Below, piece after piece: positions 39,529 to 47,826 of a stretch of 64,000 nucleotides of DNA (position 1 is its first letter; every line of letters begins with the position of its first letter). The notes below the pieces were generated by a model. The model was not told where the DNA came from and did not search any database. It saw only the letters and a list, made by a program, of their open reading frames with translations. The stretch covers positions 705,104-769,103 of the forward strand of contig NZ_QPJO01000001.1 of the NCBI RefSeq assembly GCF_003337305.1, read 5' to 3'. The translations under genes and the position numbers were made by a program. Source of the DNA: Winogradskyella arenosi (GTDB lineage Bacteria > Bacteroidota > Bacteroidia > Flavobacteriales > Flavobacteriaceae).

Positions 39529-40839
39529 TTAAGATTTTAAGAGGTCTAAAAATAATGCGGCACTCCACGAGAAGTTATGCCCTCCATATCCGGCATTATC
39601 TTTTACGTCCTTTCTAGGATCAAAATACTCGTAAAAGCCATATTTTTGTATTAGGGTCATAGAATCGTCTTTAACACGTTTGGCTAAATCCGTGCAATCA
39701 TAAGTTTTTAAACCTTTGTAGAGTAGCCAGTTGAGGTTAATCCAAATTGGGCCTCTCCAATACTTTTTCGGATTAAAACGATCGCTTTCAGGATCAAAGG
39801 ATGCACAGAGGTAGTGTGCTTCGGTTCCGAATTTAGAGGTTAAGGTATCAATTACAATTTTGGCTTGTGCTTCATTAGGAATACCCGCAAATAAAGGGGT
39901 AAAAGAAGATGAGGTTATAAATTCAATTTGCTTTTCATTTCTAAGATCGTAATGCACATAAGCGCCTAATTTTTCATTGAATAATTTTTCATTGAATCTT
40001 GCTATAGCCTTTGTTTGCCATTGTTTTAAAGTCTCAATTTTATCGGCATTATCTCCAATTAATTCATAGAGTTCTATTAAGGCCGCATTAGATTTTATAA
40101 GCATAGAGTTAACCAAAGGATCTTGAACTAGGAACGGTGATAATTCCGCAATTTTAGCATCATCGTAGTTATGAGCTTTTGCAATTTCTATAAGGTGCAA
40201 ATAGTAATCATATTCTCTGTTAGACGGTCTCTGGGTAGGATCTACATGGGTGGTATCGCGGCGTTCAAATTTATAGTGCGGCGGATCCATGGTAGCCCAA
40301 ATATCATCCCAAATAGGTGAATTATCTGTACCAGATTCCCAGTTGTGATAGATGTACACTAAACCTTCTTGGTTAGGGTCTCTATGGGTGTAAAAGTGCT
40401 TGTGATTATCAAAAACCTTATCAATATTCGCTTTTATAAAGTTAAGCGTGTCTACTTTGTCGTCTATAATATTATAAAGTTCTTTTAGTACAAAGCCTAA
40501 AACTGGAGGTTGTGTCATTCCTGTGGTTCTGTGGCTTTTGGAGGCCAAAGGGTGTAATTTAGACAGATGGAATTCTGGTCCAGGAAAGTACGTATCACTA
40601 TCATTATGAAAAACGATATGTGGAAGAAATCCATTTTCCCATTGGGCACTGAGTAACGCTTCAATTTCACGTTTGGCTTTTACCGCATCGTAATGGGCAA
40701 AGCCTATGGCTATAAAACCAGAATCCCAGTTCCATTGAAATGGATATAAGCCTTCACACGGAATGGTAAACCCCTTGTCTTCGTTGAAATTATTGTTGAG
40801 AACGGTTTTTGCCGTTTGTATTAAATTTTCTTTTGTCAT
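39529..40839 (-). CDS. GH63-like mannosylglycerate/glucosylglycerate hydrolase
   Basis: A 436-residue cytoplasmic (alpha/alpha)6-barrel glycosidase with no signal peptide. It resembles bacterial mannosylglycerate and glucosylglycerate hydrolases: FQWNWDSGF near the N-terminus (35-42), NWESGTDNSPIWDD (166-179, candidate general acid D172), KKYWRGPIWINLNWLLYKGL, and a C-terminal YEYFDPRKD with candidate base E404. The D-E spacing (232) suits the family as I remember it. It hydrolyses 2-O-alpha-hexosyl-D-glycerate to hexose and glycerate. The glycerate kinase encoded nearby strongly supports this over trehalase or other GH63/GH37 roles. Mannose versus glucose preference cannot be read from sequence. 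Confidence 0.78.
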   Translation of the reverse strand: MTKENLIQTAKTVLNNNFNEDKGFTIPCEGLYPFQWNWDSGFIAIGFAHYDAVKAKREIEALLSAQWENGFLPHIVFHNDSDTYFPGPEFHLSKLHPLASKSHRTTGMTQPPVLGFVLKELYNIIDDKVDTLNFIKANIDKVFDNHKHFYTHRDPNQEGLVYIYHNWESGTDNSPIWDDIWATMDPPHYKFERRDTTHVDPTQRPSNREYDYYLHLIEIAKAHNYDDAKIAELSPFLVQDPLVNSMLIKSNAALIELYELIGDNADKIETLKQWQTKAIARFNEKLFNEKLGAYVHYDLRNEKQIEFITSSSFTPLFAGIPNEAQAKIVIDTLTSKFGTEAHYLCASFDPESDRFNPKKYWRGPIWINLNWLLYKGLKTYDCTDLAKRVKDDSMTLIQKYGFYEYFDPRKDVKDNAGYGGHNFSWSAALFLDLLKS

Positions 40840-40863
40840 GATAGCAGTATAAAATTTGAGATA

Positions 40864-40891
40864 GCATTGACACCCGCTACGGTGTCAATGC
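40864..40891 (-). other. Intercistronic stem-loop between receptor and hydrolase genes
   Basis: A perfect 11-bp stem, GCATTGACACC (40864-40874) with GGTGTCAATGC (40881-40891), 6-nt loop. No U-run follows on the minus strand, so it looks more like an mRNA processing or stability element than a terminator. Confidence 0.65.
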
Positions 40892-40908
40892 CGATGTATA
40901 AATTAGGT

Positions 40909-43575
40909 TTAAAAATTAAATGTTGTCGTTAAGAAGAAACGTCTTGGTAAAATTGGTCGTCCTACAAAAAAGTCTCCATCACTAGACTGTCCTGAAATTC
41001 CTGCTCTAGGATTACCTTCAGTAAGTCCGGCACTATCAAATAGGTTAAAGACTGAAAAACCAACACGAAGGTTGTTGTTTCCTGCAGTTTCAAAAGTATA
41101 ACCAGCACCAATTCTTGCGATGGTGATAGGATCTAGCTCTACATTATTGGTGTCATCCGTATATTTAGCACCTGTATGATTAACAGTAAAGTTGGCGTCT
41201 AGTTTACGGTTGTCGTAGTTTAAGCCTAAAGACCCTAAAATGTTAGGCTGTCTTGCAATTTCATTACCTTCATTAATGGTTGTGATTCCCCCATTGACTA
41301 AATCTTCAGTTTGATTTTTTGAAATTTCATGATTCTGATAGGTTACCGTTGCTGAGGCGCTTAAATAATCTGTAAACCTGTAATTTCCTGTGGCTTCTAA
41401 TCCAACGGTTTTTGTAGATTGTTCACTACGTCCTTGGTCTACTAACTCTCCATTAACAATGGCCTGATCAATACGGATACGATCGCTAAGTCCAACATAA
41501 TATACAGCCGCAGAACCTGAGAATTTTTGTGTTCCGAATTTGGCACCAAGTTCTCCTTGAATAATTGTTTCGGCTTCATAATTAGTGTCTCTAATTCCTG
41601 GTGTTGGCGTGAAACCTCTCTGCTGTGGAAAGAAATAACCTCTAGAAAAGTTAGCGTATAAATTTGTTGATTCTGTAAGTTTATACAAACCAGCTAAAGA
41701 CAGGGCCCAGTCTGTAGCTTCAATTTCACCTGTTGTAAAGGTTCCATCAGCAAATCTTACGTTTTGTAAGTCGCTAGTAAGCTCCGTATCGGTATACACT
41801 TGGCTTGTGGCAAGACCACCATGTCTAAACGTCCCTTTAGTAGATTCTACTCTTAATCCCACATCAAAACGCCATTTATCTAAAACAATTTCATCTGTAA
41901 TATAAAAAGCCGTTCTACTTTGTTCTAAATAATTATTTAAAGTCATACCAATTCTATTGTACAAGCCTCCTGTAGAGTAAACAACATTAGCTCCGTTAGG
42001 GTTGGTATAGCTTAAGTTAACCAATTGTGGATTGTTATTAAATTCTGAAAGGACACGGTATTGGTAATTAACATCTTCTGCTTCTGTTCTAGCTAAGAAG
42101 GTTCCTGCGGTATAGGTATGAATTCCGTTATCTGATTTTAATATTAAACGCGCTTCACCAGAATAATCCGTCATTGGGCGCAGTCGATCGATGTGTAAGT
42201 TTTCTATCACCAAATCATTCCCGTTAATTTGTGCACCAGAACCCCCTTGGTAAGTAGCACTGTACCCCGTGTTATTTGGAGCGACAGCATTCACATAATC
42301 GGATAAGGTAATTGGGTTACCGTAATTACCTTCTCCACCAATGTAAAGGGCAAAATTGTGCTTGTAATTGGCGTATTTTACTTTAGATTCAAATCTTAAG
42401 TTATCGCTTAAGTTGTAATCAAAATCCGCTAAAAGGTAGCCCCCTTTGGTATATACGCCATCGTCAATTGGGCTTTCGTATACGCCTCCAGGAGTTAAAA
42501 ATGAGGTGTTGGCTAACTCGCCAGATAATAATTGTTCCACCGGATCGCCATCGTTCCCTGTAAGACGTTCTCTAGACCCTCCTTCTAATGGGAGTGGCAT
42601 AAAGAATTGAGCTCTATCATTGATAAATTGTCCGTGAATGGTAAAGGATCCATTTTCAAATTTTTGTTTCAAATTAGCACGTAATTGAAATCCTCGAGTA
42701 TCCATACCTGTGTCAATTGGTCCGCTATCCTTTCTTACAAAACCTGTAACGGCATAAAAGGTGTTAGAATCTTCACCACCTAAACGACCACCAGTATAAA
42801 AGTCAGTTTTAAAACGGCCAGAATCGCCATATTCTAAGTTGATGATATTTTCTTCATTGCTGTCTCCGGTTTTACTTGTATAGTTAATAATACCCGCTAC
42901 AGAACCTGATCCGTAAAGTACCGCAGCACCACCTCTTACAAATTCTACCCCTTTAAAACCGATGTCTGCACGCGCATAAACATCATGGGCTGAAGAGTTC
43001 AGACCAAAGGTTGCCATTAAGGGCATACCATCGTATTGTAAAGGATTAAAAACATATTGTCCACCAGAAGGCAAACCTCTTACAAATAAATTAGTTGCGG
43101 TTTCTCCACCACCACCTTCTGCGGTGATCCCTGGAATACTTCTTAAAATATCAGCCTGACTATTAGCAGATAATTTAGTAATGTCCTTTTGTTTTACCGA
43201 ACTAATAGACATTGGTGTATCTTTCTGAGATCTAAATGTTGAAGAGGCTGTAAGAACGACAGTATCTAATGTATTGCCACCTTCGGTTAAAACAGCATTT
43301 AAGGAAATGAGTTCCCCGTTACATATAATGGATTTCTCGAAGGTTTGAAATCCAACATAAGAAATTTGAAGCGTTTGTGCTCCGGATACATTAGTGGTAA
43401 ATGCAAATTTTCCATCAAAATCGGAAATAGCACCAGAGGTACTCCCTTTAATGATGACGTTGGCTCCCATAATTGGCATACCGGAGGCGTCTGTAATTTT
43501 ACCCGTAATTTCGGTTTGTGAAAAAGCAGTAAACGCACAAAGAAACAGTGCGAATGCGAGTAGAGATGTTTTCAT
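40909..43575 (-). CDS. TonB-dependent receptor of the hexosyl-glycerate island
   Basis: An 888-residue outer-membrane transporter with a signal peptide (ending AFSQ), carboxypeptidase-regulatory-like domain (about 22-105), plug (SVKQKDITKLSANSQADILRSIPG...FVRGLPSGG) and barrel ending FFLTTTFNF. It has no SusD partner, so it probably imports a small molecule directly. It is first in the minus-strand set and divergent from the LacI regulator, with the palindromic operator in between. Inferred cargo: mannosyl- or glucosylglycerate. Confidence 0.88.
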   Translation of the reverse strand: MKTSLLAFALFLCAFTAFSQTEITGKITDASGMPIMGANVIIKGSTSGAISDFDGKFAFTTNVSGAQTLQISYVGFQTFEKSIICNGELISLNAVLTEGGNTLDTVVLTASSTFRSQKDTPMSISSVKQKDITKLSANSQADILRSIPGITAEGGGGETATNLFVRGLPSGGQYVFNPLQYDGMPLMATFGLNSSAHDVYARADIGFKGVEFVRGGAAVLYGSGSVAGIINYTSKTGDSNEENIINLEYGDSGRFKTDFYTGGRLGGEDSNTFYAVTGFVRKDSGPIDTGMDTRGFQLRANLKQKFENGSFTIHGQFINDRAQFFMPLPLEGGSRERLTGNDGDPVEQLLSGELANTSFLTPGGVYESPIDDGVYTKGGYLLADFDYNLSDNLRFESKVKYANYKHNFALYIGGEGNYGNPITLSDYVNAVAPNNTGYSATYQGGSGAQINGNDLVIENLHIDRLRPMTDYSGEARLILKSDNGIHTYTAGTFLARTEAEDVNYQYRVLSEFNNNPQLVNLSYTNPNGANVVYSTGGLYNRIGMTLNNYLEQSRTAFYITDEIVLDKWRFDVGLRVESTKGTFRHGGLATSQVYTDTELTSDLQNVRFADGTFTTGEIEATDWALSLAGLYKLTESTNLYANFSRGYFFPQQRGFTPTPGIRDTNYEAETIIQGELGAKFGTQKFSGSAAVYYVGLSDRIRIDQAIVNGELVDQGRSEQSTKTVGLEATGNYRFTDYLSASATVTYQNHEISKNQTEDLVNGGITTINEGNEIARQPNILGSLGLNYDNRKLDANFTVNHTGAKYTDDTNNVELDPITIARIGAGYTFETAGNNNLRVGFSVFNLFDSAGLTEGNPRAGISGQSSDGDFFVGRPILPRRFFLTTTFNF

Positions 43576-43655
43576 TCGTTTATAGTTTTGTTGTTATATG
43601 GGTAAATTTATTATCAAATTGTTAAGTTTGTGTCAGAAAAATTATGAAATTACCA

Positions 43656-43669
43656 CGCAAACGTTTGCG
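43656..43669. promoter_or_regulatory. Operator for the LacI-family regulator
   Basis: CGCAAACGTTTGCG is a perfect 14-bp palindrome of LacI/CcpA operator type, centred in the 120-bp divergent gap between the receptor and regulator genes. A partial second site (TAACGTTTGTG) follows at 43671. Confidence 0.75.
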
Positions 43670-43695
43670 GTAACGTTTGTGTTAAACAAAATAGT

Positions 43696-44718
43696 GTGAA
43701 AAGTAAAATTCCTACGTTAAAAGAAATTGCAACCAAATTAGGCCTATCCATTTCTACAGTATCTCGAGCCTTAAATGATCATCCCGATATCAGTGCGCCC
43801 ACACGTAAACGAGTTAAAGATTTAGCTGCTGAGCTTAATTACATTCCTAATATTTTTGCGAAAGGTTTTAGAACCCATAAGACTAATATTATTGGAGTTA
43901 TTGTACCGAGTATTACGCATTATTTTACCACCACTTTAATGCGAGGGATTTTAGAGGAAGCCTCGCTACAAGGGTATCGGGTTATTGTTTCGGAATCTAA
44001 TGATGATGTGGATAAACAGACCGAAATGTTAAACACAATGATTCAGTTTGGTGTTGATGGCGTGCTCCTGTCTTTGTCTAAAATGACTAGAGATATCAGT
44101 TCCATTTTAAAATTGATGAATACTTTACCTCTCATTTTATTTGATAAGGCCTCTAATAAAATTCCGTGTACACAGGTGGTGATTAATGAAGAGGAAGCGG
44201 GTTATAATGCGGTAGAGCATTTAATAAATATTGGTAAACGCCGCATTGCCATTATAAAAGAATCTGAATTTTCATATAATTCTGAAAAGCGTTACGAAGG
44301 CTATTTAAGAGCTTTAAAAGAAAATAATATACCTGTAGACGAAAAAATTATTTTAAGTGTGGATGATATTTCGATTAAACAAGGGAAAAGAATGGCTAAT
44401 GTTTTAATGAGTTTAAAGGAAAAACCTGATGCTATTTTTGCGATAACAGACGGCGCTGCCATTGGGGTAATTAAAGCCCTAAACAAACTCAATGTTAAAA
44501 TTCCTGAAGAGGTGGCTGTGGTTGGATTTAGTAATTCTATAAACTCTACCATAATAGAACCTATGCTGACTACCATAGATCAGCCCGGCCAAAAAATAGG
44601 GGCTACTGCCGTTAAATATTTAATTGAAGAAATGAAGCATCCTAATGCGATGCTCATAAATAAAACCGTTGAAATTAGAAGTCACTTAATAATTAGAGAC
44701 TCTACCTTTAAAGTTTGA
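43696..44718 (+). CDS. LacI family transcriptional regulator
   Basis: A 340-residue repressor. The N-terminal HTH is TLKEIATKLGLSISTVSRALNDHPDIS, and the C-terminal periplasmic-binding-protein-like sensor domain spans about 60-336. Translation starts at GTG (43696), as judged from the HTH position. It is divergent from the TonB receptor gene and very likely controls the island from the palindrome in between. Its inducer should be a pathway intermediate, unknown. Confidence 0.92.
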   Translation: MKSKIPTLKEIATKLGLSISTVSRALNDHPDISAPTRKRVKDLAAELNYIPNIFAKGFRTHKTNIIGVIVPSITHYFTTTLMRGILEEASLQGYRVIVSESNDDVDKQTEMLNTMIQFGVDGVLLSLSKMTRDISSILKLMNTLPLILFDKASNKIPCTQVVINEEEAGYNAVEHLINIGKRRIAIIKESEFSYNSEKRYEGYLRALKENNIPVDEKIILSVDDISIKQGKRMANVLMSLKEKPDAIFAITDGAAIGVIKALNKLNVKIPEEVAVVGFSNSINSTIIEPMLTTIDQPGQKIGATAVKYLIEEMKHPNAMLINKTVEIRSHLIIRDSTFKV

Positions 44719-44746
44719 TAAGTAAGCCTCATTTTACTTACTTTTG
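44715..44746 (+). promoter_or_regulatory. Promoter of uppP-truB (overlaps the lacI terminator)
   Basis: TTG at 44715-44717, 21-nt spacer, TACTTTTG at 44739-44746: a full consensus match. A stem AAGTAAG / CTTACTT (44720-44726 with 44737-44743), probably ending the regulator transcript, lies inside the same bases. A 12-bp palindrome gatatcgatatc follows at 44750. Confidence 0.65.
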
Positions 44747-44769
44747 CCCGATATCGATATCTACATGTC

Positions 44770-45561
44770 ATGGAAATTATAGATGCAATTGTTTTAGGAA
44801 TCATTCAAGGCCTTACTGAATTTTTACCTGTATCATCTAGTGGTCACTTAGAAATTGGGAAAGCTTTATTAGGAGATGAATCGGTCCCTCAAGAAAGTTT
44901 ACTCTTTACAGTGGTGCTTCACTTTGCGACAGCACTGAGTACAATGGTCATTTTCAGAAAAGATATTCTAGCCATTTTAAAAGGTGTTTTCAAATTTGAA
45001 TGGAATGAAGATCTACAGTTTATTTCTAAAATAGCCCTTTCTATGCTACCTGCAGTTATTGTCGGTGTCTTTTTTGAAGAAGAGTTAGAACAATTATTTA
45101 ATGGAAATATTTTACTGGTAGGCTGTATGCTTATCGTTACAGCGGTTTTACTTTTTTTAGCTGATAAAGCTAAGGACACTCAGAAGAAAGTTTCATTTGC
45201 CAATGCTTTTGTTATTGGTGTTTCTCAGGCCATTGCGATGTTACCTGGAATATCACGGTCTGGAGCTACAATTTCTACCTCTGTATTATTAGGAAATGAT
45301 AAAACCAAGGCGGCACGTTTTTCATTTTTAATGGTTGTGCCTTTAATCTTTGGTAAGATTGCTAAAGATCTTTTAAGTGGCGAACTCACCTATGATAGTG
45401 GGAATTTTACAGCCTTAAGTGTTGGTTTTGTTGCTGCATTTGTAGCCGGATTATTTGCTTGTACTTGGATGATTGCCCTCGTGAAAAAAAGTAAATTAAG
45501 TTATTTTGCAATCTATTGTGTCATTGCTGGTAGTGCAGCTATAATTTGGTCATTAAGCTAA
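44770..45561 (+). CDS. uppP: Undecaprenyl-diphosphatase UppP
   Basis: Recycles the undecaprenyl carrier for cell-wall synthesis. The 263-residue polytopic protein has GLTEFLPVSSSGHLEIG and the second motif MLPGISRSGATISTSVLLG. Its stop overlaps the truB ATG (TAATG). In related genomes it follows ftsX and DUF3098. Confidence 0.95.
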   Translation: MEIIDAIVLGIIQGLTEFLPVSSSGHLEIGKALLGDESVPQESLLFTVVLHFATALSTMVIFRKDILAILKGVFKFEWNEDLQFISKIALSMLPAVIVGVFFEEELEQLFNGNILLVGCMLIVTAVLLFLADKAKDTQKKVSFANAFVIGVSQAIAMLPGISRSGATISTSVLLGNDKTKAARFSFLMVVPLIFGKIAKDLLSGELTYDSGNFTALSVGFVAAFVAGLFACTWMIALVKKSKLSYFAIYCVIAGSAAIIWSLS

Positions 45562-46283
45562 TGCAAACGGAAGAAGATTTTAAAAACGGACAAGTTTTAT
45601 TAATAGATAAACCATTAACCTGGACCTCATTTCAGGCGGTAAATAAATTGCGTTGGTCAATTAGACAAGCGTTTAATATTAAAAAAATTAAAGTAGGCCA
45701 CGCCGGAACTTTAGATCCTTTAGCTACAGGTTTACTTGTGATTTGTACTGGAAAAATGACCAAACAAATTAATATATTCCAAGGTCAAGAAAAGGAATAT
45801 ACGGGCACTTTTGTTATTGGGGGAACAACACCGTCTTTTGATTTAGAAACTGAGGTCAATGAGACCTTTCCTGTGAACCATATTACAGAAGATGCCATTA
45901 AAGACTGCATTCCACAATTTATAGGGAAAATAGAACAATATCCTCCGGTATTTTCCGCGCTTAAAAAAGATGGGAAACGCTTGTACGAATTTGCTAGAGC
46001 AGGAGAGGAGGTTGAGATTAAACCCCGACACGTTGAGATTTCAGAGTTTGAAATCACCGAAATTAAACGTGTAGAAGGGGGTGATAATCCTACTTTAGAA
46101 TTAAAATTTAGAGTGGTTTGTAGTAAAGGAACTTATATTAGATCTTTGGCTAATGACTTCGGAAAAGCGTTAAACTCAGGGGCACATTTATCTGTTTTAC
46201 GTCGTACTAGAATTGGTGATTTTAAAGTTGAAGACGCACTTACACCTGAAGTTTTTATGGCAGGATTACCTTCTAAAGACTGA
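45561..46283 (+). CDS. truB: tRNA pseudouridine(55) synthase
   Basis: Makes pseudouridine 55 in the tRNA T-loop. The start is ATG 45561, overlapping the uppP stop by 1 nt, giving 240 residues. The catalytic Asp is in GHAGTLDPLATGLL. Also present are YTGTFVIGGTTPSFD and KGTYIRSLANDFG. Confidence 0.95.
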   Translation: MQTEEDFKNGQVLLIDKPLTWTSFQAVNKLRWSIRQAFNIKKIKVGHAGTLDPLATGLLVICTGKMTKQINIFQGQEKEYTGTFVIGGTTPSFDLETEVNETFPVNHITEDAIKDCIPQFIGKIEQYPPVFSALKKDGKRLYEFARAGEEVEIKPRHVEISEFEITEIKRVEGGDNPTLELKFRVVCSKGTYIRSLANDFGKALNSGAHLSVLRRTRIGDFKVEDALTPEVFMAGLPSKD

Positions 46284-46363
46284 TTTAACAAGGGTTTAAG
46301 ATGAGGTCTTCATCTATTTCTTCGTAATTTTCGTATATATTAAGATACTTAAATTGACGACTA

Positions 46364-47107
46364 CTGAAATTTATTGAACAACATAAAGCCACAATTATTA
46401 CCAGTCTTATTGCGGGAATTGTAATTCTAGGACTGTTTAGTTTCCAGCTAAAACCTCATGGAAATCTAATAAGCGAAAGTTACTATCTTTTAGAACCAGA
46501 GCCTGAACCTCAAGAAACCCTTCACGAATCTGAAGTGCTAAGTGAGGCTTCTACCAATAAGGCGTTTAATGAAGACGAGTCGTTTAAAGAAATGATGCAT
46601 AATTTTAAAACGGTGAGCGCTGATGATTTTGAACGTACAACTAAAGCCAGAGAAGCGGCTAAAGCTAATGACGCTAAGGAAGAAGCCCAAGACGCCTTAA
46701 AAGAGAGCTATGCAACGCCTGACGGTAAGGGCGATTATGCTTTAAATACTAAGGAAACGGCCGCTTATAAAAAACTTCAGGCGGAACTTCAGCAACGTCT
46801 TAAAAATAAGAAGCAAGCCGATGAGCATGCTAAAACCAAAGGCACCTTAACATACGCTTTAAAAGGACGCGTTTTAACGCATTATAAAATACCGCGATAC
46901 CTCTGCGAAGTTGGCGGTAAAATTGTAATCACGATTAAGGTGAATAGTGCGGGAAATGTAGTAGACGCCTCAGTTAATGGTGCTTCTAATTCTAATAATA
47001 AGTGCCTAATTGATCATGCCATTAGCTACGCAAAATCTGTTCAGTTTAATGCCGCTTCAAGACAAGATCAATTAGGAACTATTACATTTTTATTTCAAGG
47101 AAAATAA
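46364..47107 (+). CDS. TonB-like membrane protein with apparent CTG start
   Basis: The frame is open from 46358. It encodes an N-terminal KFIEQHKA, a membrane helix (TIITSLIAGIVILGLFSFQL), an acidic Pro/Glu stretch (LEPEPEPQE) and a Lys-rich helical region. The C-terminal TonB-like domain is GGKIVITIKVNSAGNVVDA... ending TFLFQGK. In homologues I recall, Met stands where this sequence has CTG (46364-46366). An internal GTG at 46535 would drop the membrane helix and is unlikely. The gene may start at CTG or be impaired. Likely energy-transducer-like; partner unknown. Confidence 0.6.
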   Translation: MKFIEQHKATIITSLIAGIVILGLFSFQLKPHGNLISESYYLLEPEPEPQETLHESEVLSEASTNKAFNEDESFKEMMHNFKTVSADDFERTTKAREAAKANDAKEEAQDALKESYATPDGKGDYALNTKETAAYKKLQAELQQRLKNKKQADEHAKTKGTLTYALKGRVLTHYKIPRYLCEVGGKIVITIKVNSAGNVVDASVNGASNSNNKCLIDHAISYAKSVQFNAASRQDQLGTITFLFQGK

Positions 47108-47132
47108 ACCTTTACCCAAAGGTAAAAGCGGC

Positions 47133-47747
47133 TTATTTAAGTAAGTTTACTAAATCTTCTACAGTAGACTGGCCTTTATCTTTATTATACCAACGTTGTA
47201 GGTCTTCCTTAAACTCAGGTGTTAATTGACCGTGTTTTGCTTTGTAGTCTTGCACCATAGTCGTAGCTACTGTAGGACGTGGACCAAACGTATTTAAAAC
47301 GTCCTTAGTTTCTGTGTCTAGCATGATAAGCTTTGGTATAGACTTTCCACCGTTGGTTAAAAATTGATTCATAAGCGCTTCGTTTTCGTCTCTTAAAACC
47401 ACTTTGTAATCAATAGCATCACTAAGTTCCGCAACTTTATTAATTATAGGCATAATATGAGCGGCATCGCCACACCAGCTTTCAGAAATCACCAACCAAG
47501 TAACTTTTCGATCTAAATTTTCAATTTCAGATTTTAAGTTTTCAGCTACTTTTGCAGTTTTGTCCCAACGCCTCATTCGGCGGTCGTTAAGCTGCGTGTA
47601 ATTCACTAAAGCTTCAGTTTTATCAAATCCTGTAGTTGAATTTTCTGCAACTAAGGTTGTAATTAAAGTTCGGTATTCAGCATAAGTCATACTTTTTTCA
47701 AGACTTTCTGAAATCATATCGGTTAAGGTAAGAGTGTCTGTTTCCAT
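47133..47747 (-). CDS. Thioredoxin-like family protein with single cysteine
   Basis: A 204-residue cytoplasmic protein of the thioredoxin-fold 'thioredoxin_9' kind, with WLVISESWCGDAAHIMP. The active-site position has only C92 (WCGDAA) instead of CxxC, so classic disulfide exchange is not expected. The C-terminal half holds the usual cis-Pro region (GGKSIPKLIMLD). Role unknown. Confidence 0.8.
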   Translation of the reverse strand: METDTLTLTDMISESLEKSMTYAEYRTLITTLVAENSTTGFDKTEALVNYTQLNDRRMRRWDKTAKVAENLKSEIENLDRKVTWLVISESWCGDAAHIMPIINKVAELSDAIDYKVVLRDENEALMNQFLTNGGKSIPKLIMLDTETKDVLNTFGPRPTVATTMVQDYKAKHGQLTPEFKEDLQRWYNKDKGQSTVEDLVNLLK

Positions 47748-47826
47748 ATCACAAAAATAAGATTCTGTTGCTAGTTTTTATGCAACAGTTGTTACATTAG
47801 TAGGATGAAATTTAATTCCTTACAAG

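Noticed and set aside
39529..40839. Trehalase (GH37) reading of the island glycosidase
   Set aside because: The length of 436, lack of a signal peptide, the NWESGTDNSP motif and the nearby glycerate kinase fit hexosyl-glycerate hydrolases better.
47105..47140. Hairpin between the TonB-like gene and the thioredoxin-like gene
   Set aside because: Short inner stem (6 bp) with large internal loops and no good T-run; too weak to list as a terminator.
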